Source: Murdochiella massiliensis (GTDB lineage: Bacteria > Bacillota > Clostridia > Tissierellales > Peptoniphilaceae). Taken from it: DNA of 64,000 bases. Made by a program: the position numbers and the translations under genes. The stretch spans positions 283,501 to 347,500 of the forward strand of contig NZ_FIZW01000001.1 of NCBI RefSeq assembly GCF_900059565.1, in the 5' to 3' direction. The notes under the pieces were generated by a model. The model had not been told where the DNA came from and did not search any database. It saw nothing but the letters and a program-made list of their open reading frames with translations. Shown piece by piece: positions 1-7,921 of the stretch (positions within the stretch are counted from its first letter, which is position 1; every line of letters begins with the position of its first letter).

Positions 1-441
1 TTCGGTGTGCTGAAACATTTTTTCGATCAAAAGTATGCTGACGAGAGTGAGAAGCTGTTCACATTAACGAACGAGAGGGGGGTATACACCTATCGGATTT
101 TTTCGATTCGTCAGCCCCTCGCTACTGACCCCTATCGCTATCCCAACTTGGAAGAAGAGAAGTTTCTGGGCAATCTGCAACAGGATTTGGCACAATCCGA
201 GACTAACTTTCACTTTGATGGGACGCTCTCTCCACATGATCGCGTCGTGACCCTCTCCACCTGTACGACCAATCAGGATGAAGAAAGAAGGATTGCCGTG
301 GTGGGAGTGTTAGTGAAAATGGAAAGTAAAGAACGCACAATTACGCGTGAAGAAGTGATCGACGAACAGGGAAATGGCGGATGGGGCAAAGCGGACGAAT
401 CATCCGCCGAAAAGAATGAAAGACAGGTAATTAGCGAATAA
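1..441 (+). CDS. Class B sortase, C-terminal part (gene cut by window edge)
   Basis: The reading frame is already open at base 1, so this is the last 146 codons of a longer gene. The fragment carries the sortase catalytic core: VTLSTCT (catalytic Cys followed by Thr) and, shortly after, an Arg pair in EERRIAVVG, where sortases have the active-site Arg. The preceding stretch FGVLKHFFDQKYA matches the family B pattern in which a Phe-Gly-x-Leu motif follows the catalytic His, which would lie off the left edge. Sortases are membrane-anchored transpeptidases that attach surface proteins to peptidoglycan. After the catalytic domain there is an unusual hydrophilic tail of about 35 residues rich in Glu, Lys and Arg. 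The assignment to class B, rather than another class, is inferred from spacing and flanking sequence. Confidence 0.8.
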   Translation, partial: FGVLKHFFDQKYADESEKLFTLTNERGVYTYRIFSIRQPLATDPYRYPNLEEEKFLGNLQQDLAQSETNFHFDGTLSPHDRVVTLSTCTTNQDEERRIAVVGVLVKMESKERTITREEVIDEQGNGGWGKADESSAEKNERQVISE

Positions 442-474
442 TCGCGCTCACAAAAAAGAAAGTAGGAAATAGGG

Positions 475-498
475 AAGCGGGGTCGAATGGCTCCGCTT
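475..498 (+). terminator. Possible weak terminator after the sortase gene
   Basis: An 8-bp stem (AAGCGGGG with CTCCGCTT, one G-U pair) closes an 8-nt loop and is followed only by a mixed A/T stretch, not a clean T run. It sits between the sortase stop and the groES promoter. Confidence 0.35.
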
Positions 499-518
499 TA
501 AAATTATTACAGCAGGCC

Positions 519-547
519 TTGAAATATATTCCTTTCTGCGGTATATT
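519..547 (+). promoter_or_regulatory. Housekeeping promoter of groES-groEL
   Basis: TTGAAA (519-524) and TATATT (542-547) are separated by 17 bases, a near-consensus sigma-A promoter. The CIRCE operator begins 8 bases after the -10 box, so it overlaps the expected transcription start. Confidence 0.75.
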
Positions 548-554
548 ATATGTG

Positions 555-581
555 TTGGCACTCAAACGATGAGAGTGATAA
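555..581 (+). promoter_or_regulatory. CIRCE operator (HrcA binding site)
   Basis: The sequence TTGGCACTC, nine bases, GAGTGATAA matches the CIRCE inverted repeat (TTAGCACTC-N9-GAGTGCTAA) with one mismatch in each arm. CIRCE is the operator of the heat-shock repressor HrcA in Firmicutes. It lies between the promoter and the groES ribosome binding site, the standard arrangement for heat-inducible groESL. No hrcA gene is in the window. Confidence 0.92.
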
Positions 582-600
582 TAAAAAACAGGAGGATCTT

Positions 601-885
601 ATGAAAATCAATCCAATCGGAGAGCGTATTGTCATTCATAAATTAGAAAAGGAAGAAACAACGGCGTCCGGCATCGTGTTGCCCTCGTCTGCGCAGGAAC
701 AGCCGCAATATGCGGAAGTGGTAGCAATCAGCGATAAAATTTCCAGCCAGGATGAGTACAAAGATGCTGTGAAAATCGGCGACCGTGTCATTTATTCCAA
801 ATACGCCGGAACTGACGTGAAGTTGGACGGTGAGGAATATATCGTAATTAAGATTGAGGACGTATTGGCCGTAGTTCGTGACTGA
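601..885 (+). CDS. groES: Co-chaperonin GroES (Cpn10)
   Basis: A 94-residue GroES, the lid of the GroEL folding chamber. The N-terminus MKINPIGERIVIHKLE, the mobile-loop region EETTASGIVLPSS and the C-terminal YIVIKIEDVLAVV are all family hallmarks. The open frame extends upstream to base 550, but that extension would run through the CIRCE operator; the ATG at 601 has AGGAGG at 590-595 and gives the normal family length, so it is taken as the start. groEL follows 37 bases later with its own Shine-Dalgarno, and both share the CIRCE-controlled promoter. Confidence 0.97.
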   Translation: MKINPIGERIVIHKLEKEETTASGIVLPSSAQEQPQYAEVVAISDKISSQDEYKDAVKIGDRVIYSKYAGTDVKLDGEEYIVIKIEDVLAVVRD

Positions 886-895
886 CGACGGCTAA

Positions 896-2548
<1,653 letters not shown>

Positions 2549-2569
2549 AGCTTAGGCGACAAGAGCAAG

Positions 2570-2615
2570 AAAACTGCAACAGAGCGTGCTCACGCTTTGT
2601 TGCAGTTTTTATTTT
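2570..2615 (+). terminator. Intrinsic terminator of groES-groEL
   Basis: A 17-bp stem (arms 2570-2586 and 2593-2609, one G-U pair) with a 6-nt loop, followed by TTTTTATTTTTATT. Confidence 0.93.
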
Positions 2616-2819
2616 TATTGAATACAAGATGGAATTTCCTTGTTTTAGAGAGATGTTTCTTTCCCGTCTTATTCCTGAGACATCATGAATCATCCGTAAC
2701 ACAAGAAGAATGCAGCACTTTGATACAATGAGCTCACCACCGGATTCCGGGCGGATCCGAGATGAGAAAAAAATGACACACAGAGAACCTTCTCCACAGG
2801 GGGAAGAAAGGAGGATAAG

Positions 2820-3332
2820 ATGACTTCTTCTTGGACGGGAAATGAGTCGCGTATTCGTATGCATATTATTGATTTACTGTCCCGATATAAAGTAAATCAG
2901 GAAAAATTGGAACGTTATCGTGATGATGAACTTGTTCGCGAATGGCAAGCAGGCGAGGACTATCTTGCCTCTTTGGCTCCTCCGACGCCGCCAAAAGAAC
3001 AGAACGAACTTTGCCCGGACTTGCCTCCGCTGACTTTTCTTTTGGAGCTGGAACGACGCCAGTTCTTTTCCACGATGGAGCGATTAAAAATTGAAGTGCA
3101 ATTGGTCAAACTGCTTTTACTTCACTTATCGGATGAAGACGTTGAATTGTTGACAAATCGCTATTATAAAGGGTATTCCATTTCACGCGTTTGCTCCGAA
3201 ATGTTTTTTTCACGCAGCACGTTTTATCGGCGTCATGAAGAAATTTTAGATAAACTGGTCGCCTACTATGATGCCATCTTTCCGTATTCCCTGGATGCTG
3301 AAACTGAACCTCCGGAACAAGAGAAGGGCTGA
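2820..3332 (+). CDS. Small sigma-region-4-like helix-turn-helix protein of unknown function
   Basis: A 170-residue protein with no membrane segment. The last 60 residues read like a sigma-70 region 4 or ArpU/phage-type HTH: LLTNRYYKGYSISRVC followed by FFSRSTFYRRHEEILDKL, i.e. a helix, a turn and a recognition helix with Ser-Arg-Ser-Thr-Phe-Tyr. The N-terminal half is charged and helical with a Pro-rich linker (PPTPPKE). AGGAGG sits six bases before the ATG. It is followed 64 bases later by a response regulator. Such proteins are common as late-gene regulators in Firmicute prophages, but no phage genes adjoin it here. Function is unknown; a DNA-binding role is inferred from the HTH only. Confidence 0.6.
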   Translation: MTSSWTGNESRIRMHIIDLLSRYKVNQEKLERYRDDELVREWQAGEDYLASLAPPTPPKEQNELCPDLPPLTFLLELERRQFFSTMERLKIEVQLVKLLLLHLSDEDVELLTNRYYKGYSISRVCSEMFFSRSTFYRRHEEILDKLVAYYDAIFPYSLDAETEPPEQEKG

Positions 3333-3396
3333 TTTTCTCCCCTTTTCAATTTTCTATTTTTTGGTATCCTAATAGAGGAGAATTGAAGGGGGCGCT

Positions 3397-4143
3397 ATGC
3401 AGCTTTTACTTATTCATCCGGATCGGGAAATATTGGAAGACTTGTCCGAAGCATTTCGTTATGACGGCTATGAGGTGTTTTCTGCCTCCACATTAAAACG
3501 AGCCCGAGAAATTTTGCTTGCGCAGAAGGTGGACATGACCATTCTGACGGATGAGGTGGAAGATGGCAACGTGCTGGACTTTTTTGCCGTTCTCGAGGAG
3601 GCCAATGCGTTACCGGCGATGCTTTTAACGCGATCGCCATCGGTAAAACACATCGTCCTTTTATTGGAGTACGGATACCAGGAAGTCGTTCGCTATCCCA
3701 TGGATATTTTGGAAGTGAAAGCCCGTGTCCGGGCGCTTTTGCGTCAACAACCCGTCACCGTGAAGGTCACCGATGACCCTTTTACGATGGAACTTTACGG
3801 GTTGCATATTGATATGATTCATCGTGTTCTTCGCCGTGAAGACAGGAGTGTGCAACTGACCAGCAAAGAATTCGAGGTAATGTTAGTGCTGATTCGCGAG
3901 AAAGGACAGGTGCTTACTCGATCCGATTTAGCACGCGAATTGTGGTCGGAAACCGATGACGTCCATGAGCGTAATATCGATGTTTACGTGCGCCGCCTAC
4001 GCGAAAAATTGAGTACTCTCGGCATGGATGATCTTGTCGCTACAAAATGGGGCGAAGGTTATCTTTTGCGCTCCGTGGATCCTCTGCACGGGAATGCGAT
4101 GGAAATGACACGCGTCTCGGGACAACGTGTCGATGAACTGTAG
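3397..4143 (+). CDS. OmpR/PhoB-type response regulator with degenerate receiver
   Basis: A 248-residue two-domain protein. Residues about 1-120 have the receiver fold pattern, and about 130-225 form a winged-helix DNA-binding domain ending in the typical NIDVYVRRLREKL and TKWGEGYLL segments. The receiver lacks the usual phosphorylation residues: the acidic pair is His7-Pro8 (Asp9 follows), the acceptor position reads Thr51 with Asp52 next to it, and the conserved Lys before Pro is Tyr100. Only Thr78 of the switch is kept. No histidine kinase gene is adjacent. It therefore probably works without phosphorylation, as atypical OmpR-family regulators do; that is inference. The next gene, rsuA, starts 14 bases downstream. 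Confidence 0.85.
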   Translation: MQLLLIHPDREILEDLSEAFRYDGYEVFSASTLKRAREILLAQKVDMTILTDEVEDGNVLDFFAVLEEANALPAMLLTRSPSVKHIVLLLEYGYQEVVRYPMDILEVKARVRALLRQQPVTVKVTDDPFTMELYGLHIDMIHRVLRREDRSVQLTSKEFEVMLVLIREKGQVLTRSDLARELWSETDDVHERNIDVYVRRLREKLSTLGMDDLVATKWGEGYLLRSVDPLHGNAMEMTRVSGQRVDEL

Positions 4144-4157
4144 AGAACTGAGGACTA

Positions 4158-4889
4158 ATGGTGACCATGCGTCTCGATAAATGGCTATCGCATCAAGGAT
4201 TGGGCTCGCGCAGAGAGGTCAATGCGCTCATCCGGTCCGGGAGAGTACAGGTAAACGGAAAGGTTGTCACCATACCGAAAACGGCCATCGCGGAAACCGA
4301 TCTCGTGCAGTGTGATACACAGGCTATTCGCTATCAACAATATGTTTACTTTCTTTTGCACAAGCCGAAAGGTGTATTATCCGCAACGCGCGATCGACGT
4401 CAAACGGTTTTAGACCTTCTTCGTCCGGAAGACCGTCTTCGTCCGCTTTTTCCCGTCGGCCGATTGGATCGGGATACAACGGGATTGGTTCTGTTGACAG
4501 ACGACGGAAGACTGGCCCATGCGCTCCTGTCTCCGCGCCGACACGTCGAAAAGGAATATTTTGTCGAAGTGGACATCCCGATTGATGAGACACTCATCAC
4601 GCGTTTTGCCGAAGGCATTCTCCTGCAACCGGAGAATATTCTTACCCGTCCGGCGCAATTGTCCATGCGTCAAGACGGTCGCGCAAGCGTGATCATTACC
4701 GAAGGCAAATATCATCAGGTTAAACGAATGTTTTCGGCGGGAAACCGCACGGTTCTCTCTTTACACCGCCACCGCATGGGACCGTTGGAACTGGATGATG
4801 ACCTGGCGGAAGGACAATACCGACCGTTAAACGAAGAAGAAATCGAACAGCTGCGCATTGCCGCAGGCCAACGCCCCGAAGGGGCTTAG
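4158..4889 (+). CDS. rsuA: 16S rRNA pseudouridine synthase, RsuA family
   Basis: A 243-residue enzyme that isomerises a uridine in rRNA (U516 of 16S rRNA for E. coli RsuA). The N-terminal S4 RNA-binding domain (MRLDKWLSHQGLGSRREV) is followed by the catalytic motif GRLDRDTTGLVLLTDDG, whose first Asp is the nucleophile, and by EGKYHQVKRMF near the C-terminus. The overall match favours RsuA over RluB. Three starts are possible (ATG 4158, GTG 4161, ATG 4167); the GAGGA at 4148-4152 fits 4158 or 4161, while homology starts at 4167. It is packed between the regulator and the phosphoesterase genes. Confidence 0.88.
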   Translation: MVTMRLDKWLSHQGLGSRREVNALIRSGRVQVNGKVVTIPKTAIAETDLVQCDTQAIRYQQYVYFLLHKPKGVLSATRDRRQTVLDLLRPEDRLRPLFPVGRLDRDTTGLVLLTDDGRLAHALLSPRRHVEKEYFVEVDIPIDETLITRFAEGILLQPENILTRPAQLSMRQDGRASVIITEGKYHQVKRMFSAGNRTVLSLHRHRMGPLELDDDLAEGQYRPLNEEEIEQLRIAAGQRPEGA

Positions 4890-4902
4890 GAAGCGAAAAA
4901 AG

Positions 4903-5463
4903 ATGAGGAAGTACTATATCGCCGACTGTCATTTCGGCGATGAAGAAGTGATACGATTCAGCCATCGCCCCTTTGCCACGGTGGAGGAAATGGATGAAAC
5001 GATGATTGCCCGTTGGAACCGTACCGTAAAAATATCCGATGAAGTATACATTGTCGGGGACCTGATTCATCGTTGTCTCGAGCCGGAAAGGTACTTGGAG
5101 CGCTTAAACGGTCATTTGCATCTCATCCTCGGAAATCATGATCGCTGTATCGAAGATAATCCCTCGCTCCATCGTTACTTTGAGGAAATAACGTCCTACG
5201 CGGTTGTTTACGACCATCATCATCGCCTTGTGCTTTTTCATTATCCGATGCTGGAATGGGATGGCTATTATTACGGTACCTGGCATCTCTACGGTCACAT
5301 TCACAATCATCCTTCGCTCACGCAGGAGCGAACGAAGGAACTGCCCAAAGCGCTGAATTGCGGAGCGGATATTGTGGGCTATTGTCCGCGCACTTTTGAT
5401 GAATTGGTGGCGATCAACAAACGTGATTGTTATCGTTCCGAACGCCCGCAAGGTGCAGTGTAA
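4903..5463 (+). CDS. Calcineurin-like metallophosphoesterase
   Basis: A 186-residue protein with the ordered metal-binding motifs of the calcineurin superfamily: ADCHFGD near residue 8, GDLIHR, GNHD and GHIHNH. These residues bind two metal ions and hydrolyse phosphoester bonds; the natural substrate cannot be read from sequence. Small proteins of this kind often appear as YfcE/MJ0936-like or phage-type phosphoesterases. The open frame begins at 4858, inside rsuA, but the ATG at 4903 with an upstream AGGAAG and the motif position make it the better start, 13 bases after the rsuA stop. Confidence 0.82.
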   Translation: MRKYYIADCHFGDEEVIRFSHRPFATVEEMDETMIARWNRTVKISDEVYIVGDLIHRCLEPERYLERLNGHLHLILGNHDRCIEDNPSLHRYFEEITSYAVVYDHHHRLVLFHYPMLEWDGYYYGTWHLYGHIHNHPSLTQERTKELPKALNCGADIVGYCPRTFDELVAINKRDCYRSERPQGAV

Positions 5464-5513
5464 CGGTGTTTATTTCCATTCTCTAAGCATTATTTCAGGA
5501 TAATTGTTTTTCA

Positions 5514-5537
5514 GAGCGCGTCGATATCGGCGCGCTC
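5514..5537. terminator. Hairpin between converging genes
   Basis: GAGCGCG and CGCGCTC arms (5514-5520 and 5531-5537) form a GC-rich stem between the phosphoesterase gene and the converging helicase gene, overlapping the helicase stop codon. T runs on either side are short, so efficiency is uncertain. Confidence 0.5.
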
Positions 5538-7449
5538 ATTGTATTTTACGGCGCTCTCCCGCCAACTCATCAATAAATTGCGAATGCTTGACCGGACGAT
5601 CCCAGACCGCTTCTCGTCCCATCAATCGGAGCCGACGCTTCGCTCGAGTCATGCCGACATAAAATAAACGTCTCTCCTCTTCCAGCAAATCGGGATGGCC
5701 GGCAGCATTTGCTTCGAGCGCCAGCGAAGAGGGAAATTCCGTTTGGATGAGATCAATCAACCAAACGGTATCGTACTCCAAACCTTTTGCCCCATGGATT
5801 GTGGATAGAATGACCGGAAAAGACTGTGGGGAAGTCGAATCATCCGTTTTTTCGTCAAGATTTTTAGCCATTTCCTGCCGATCTGCCTGACTGCGCGCTT
5901 CCAGCTCACGCAGACGCCGACGAAAAGTGGGATACGTCTCACAATAGGAAGCACAGTCCTCCAACCATTCAATGAGGCGCGCTTCGATGGACACGGCGTT
6001 AGTACCGCGACGCGCGCGTTCTTTCAGAAACTCCTTATAACCGATTTCTTCGTAAAGGATGGCGATCGCCTGTTTTGGCATGGCAGTTTGCATACGCAAA
6101 AAAGCGTCTTCAAGAAATAACAGCCGCTCCTGGTAAAATGAACTTTGCGTCTCTTCGCAGGTAAGAAGCTGACGCCAGATCGTTTCTCCCGATGAAACCG
6201 GATCCAGTGCGCAAAGGAAGCTTTTTTTCAGAAATTGATTCATCTTATAGTAGATGCGTGAAAAGCAGGCGACGTCATAGGGATCCATGGATAAGGTAAA
6301 AAAATCAAAGATATCGTTTAATACCGGATGGTGAAAGTAGCGGGAGACGTCCGAACGCAACTGAAACGGAATTTTACGTCGATCCAGTGCATCCATCAGT
6401 GCCAGCGCGGACAGATTGTTCCGATATAACACCGCAACGCTGCCTTTTGCTTGCTCTTTAGGCAGGTCACGACATAATCGGTCAGTTTGCGCGCGAAGGG
6501 CATGGGTCAGAATGACCTGCGTTTTTTCGGTGCTTTCGGTCTCACTTTTTGCCGTTTTTCCATATCTCGCCGTATTTTCACGGATCAGTCCTGCGGAGAG
6601 ATTGACGATGTTTTTCGTGGAACGATAATTTTCCTGCATAAAGAGTACTTTGGTATCCGGAAAGAGCGTCCGGACGTTCAACAGATATTTCGGATCGGCT
6701 CCACGAAAACTGTAAATGGCCTGATCATCATCCGCAACGATGAAAATATTGTTTTCCGGCGCCGTAAGCAGATGCAGAATGCGCCATTGCACAAGTGAAG
6801 TATCCTGCGCTTCATCGACTTGATAGTAACGGTGTTTTTGTTGCCAGCGTTTGCGCATACTTTCTTCCTGATCCAGTAACTGCAAGGTTCGCCAGAGCAT
6901 ATCATCAAAATCGATCAGGTGGTGTTCACTTTTAAACTGTTGATACGCTTTTTGTAACGTTTCAAAACGGGAAAAGCGGATGGCGGTCTTTTTCTTGGCT
7001 TGCTCAGCGCTTTGTAACGTGTTTTTCATGAAACTGTCCAGGCGAAAGAAGTCGTTCTGTTCGTCTTCCGGCATGGGACGGTGAAAAAGCTGACGATAGA
7101 GCGCATCCACGATAAGATACTTATTGTAGGTATTCGAGGCTTCCAGTAATTCCATGCGGATATGCTTTTCGGCGGCGTACTCCCGCAAAATACGATAGCA
7201 GAAGGCATGGATGGTGGAAAAAACCGCGCGGTTATTCCCGTTTTCCGCCGTGTATCGGTTTTTCATGTCCATTGCCTGTTGCCTGGAAAAAGTGATGGAG
7301 GCGATGGTTTCCACCGGAACGCCCGACGCTTCCAGCTGACGAAGACGTTCCAGTAGGATCGTGGTTTTTCCCGCGCCGGGAACGGCAAGGACGAGACAGG
7401 GACCGTCACGATGAGCAATAGCTTGTTGTTGTGTGCGGGTAAAAATCAT
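5536..7449 (-). CDS. UvrD/PcrA-like superfamily 1A DNA helicase
   Basis: A 637-residue ATP-dependent helicase. Visible motifs in order: the Q-motif region FTRTQQQAI, Walker A AVPGAGKT (about residue 25), STIHAFC (Ia), VDEAQD (motif II), DDDQAIYSFRGA (III), QENYRS (IV), STIHGAKGLEYD (V) and YVGMTRAKRRL (VI). It is shorter than PcrA (about 720-750 residues) and lacks the long C-terminal tail that binds RNA polymerase, so I do not give a symbol. The frame extends upstream to 7512; the start at 7449 is preferred because GGGAGG lies 10 bases before it and homology begins there. It stands alone on the minus strand. Confidence 0.88.
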   Translation of the reverse strand: MIFTRTQQQAIAHRDGPCLVLAVPGAGKTTILLERLRQLEASGVPVETIASITFSRQQAMDMKNRYTAENGNNRAVFSTIHAFCYRILREYAAEKHIRMELLEASNTYNKYLIVDALYRQLFHRPMPEDEQNDFFRLDSFMKNTLQSAEQAKKKTAIRFSRFETLQKAYQQFKSEHHLIDFDDMLWRTLQLLDQEESMRKRWQQKHRYYQVDEAQDTSLVQWRILHLLTAPENNIFIVADDDQAIYSFRGADPKYLLNVRTLFPDTKVLFMQENYRSTKNIVNLSAGLIRENTARYGKTAKSETESTEKTQVILTHALRAQTDRLCRDLPKEQAKGSVAVLYRNNLSALALMDALDRRKIPFQLRSDVSRYFHHPVLNDIFDFFTLSMDPYDVACFSRIYYKMNQFLKKSFLCALDPVSSGETIWRQLLTCEETQSSFYQERLLFLEDAFLRMQTAMPKQAIAILYEEIGYKEFLKERARRGTNAVSIEARLIEWLEDCASYCETYPTFRRRLRELEARSQADRQEMAKNLDEKTDDSTSPQSFPVILSTIHGAKGLEYDTVWLIDLIQTEFPSSLALEANAAGHPDLLEEERRLFYVGMTRAKRRLRLMGREAVWDRPVKHSQFIDELAGERRKIQ

Positions 7450-7645
7450 CTTCTCTACGCCTCCCTGCTGTCGGATGTCCTTATTGTAACGGATATTGTG
7501 TTTTATCCGCATTCCTTTTCGGTGTAGCGCTGTTACACGAAATTTCCTTTTTTCCTTTGGCTGTCTTTTTCGGTATCTCTTTTGCCTGAGGAGTTCCTAT
7601 CAGACCGGATGCTTCCGGTTTATTTTGACAATCTAAAAGCGGATC

Positions 7646-7675
7646 TTGCCACAGGGAAACGGACTGTGGTACAAT
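7646..7675 (+). promoter_or_regulatory. Promoter of tRNA-Leu(CAA)
   Basis: TTGCCA (7646-7651) and TACAAT (7670-7675) with an 18-base spacer, 18 bases ahead of the tRNA. Confidence 0.65.
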
Positions 7676-7693
7676 GGGCAAGTCAAGTTTTGC

Positions 7694-7776
7694 GCTGGTG
7701 TGTCGGAATGGCAGACGAGGCAGACTCAAAATCTGTTGCTAGCAATAGCGTGTGGGTTCAAGTCCCACCACCAGCA
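7694..7776 (+). tRNA. tRNA-Leu (anticodon CAA)
   Basis: An 83-nt class II tRNA. Acceptor arms GCTGGTG and CACCAGC pair fully, the anticodon stem GCAGA/TCTGT encloses CTCAAAA (anticodon CAA, reads UUG), a long variable arm follows, and the T arm is GTGGG-TTCAAGT-CCCAC. The discriminator is A, as expected for leucine; CCA is not encoded. Confidence 0.95.
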
Positions 7777-7782
7777 TAGCGA

Positions 7783-7809
7783 AGAGCGGCCTCGGTCGCT
7801 CTTTTTTTA
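7783..7809 (+). terminator. Intrinsic terminator of tRNA-Leu(CAA)
   Basis: A 6-bp stem AGAGCG/CGCTCT with an 8-nt loop followed by seven T residues. Confidence 0.88.
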
Positions 7810-7921
7810 TCCATCTGAAGGTAAGAAAGGATGATGGTGTTGGTCTCGACGGCAGCCCAACTTTGTGCCATTGTTTTCTATCAACTTTGCCTACGGGCAC
7901 AATCCACGAACGGAGGAAAGC

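Noticed and set aside
7625..7630. TTGACA upstream of tRNA-Leu(CAA) as a second promoter
   Set aside because: No -10 box at usable distance; the TTGCCA/TACAAT pair downstream explains the tRNA.
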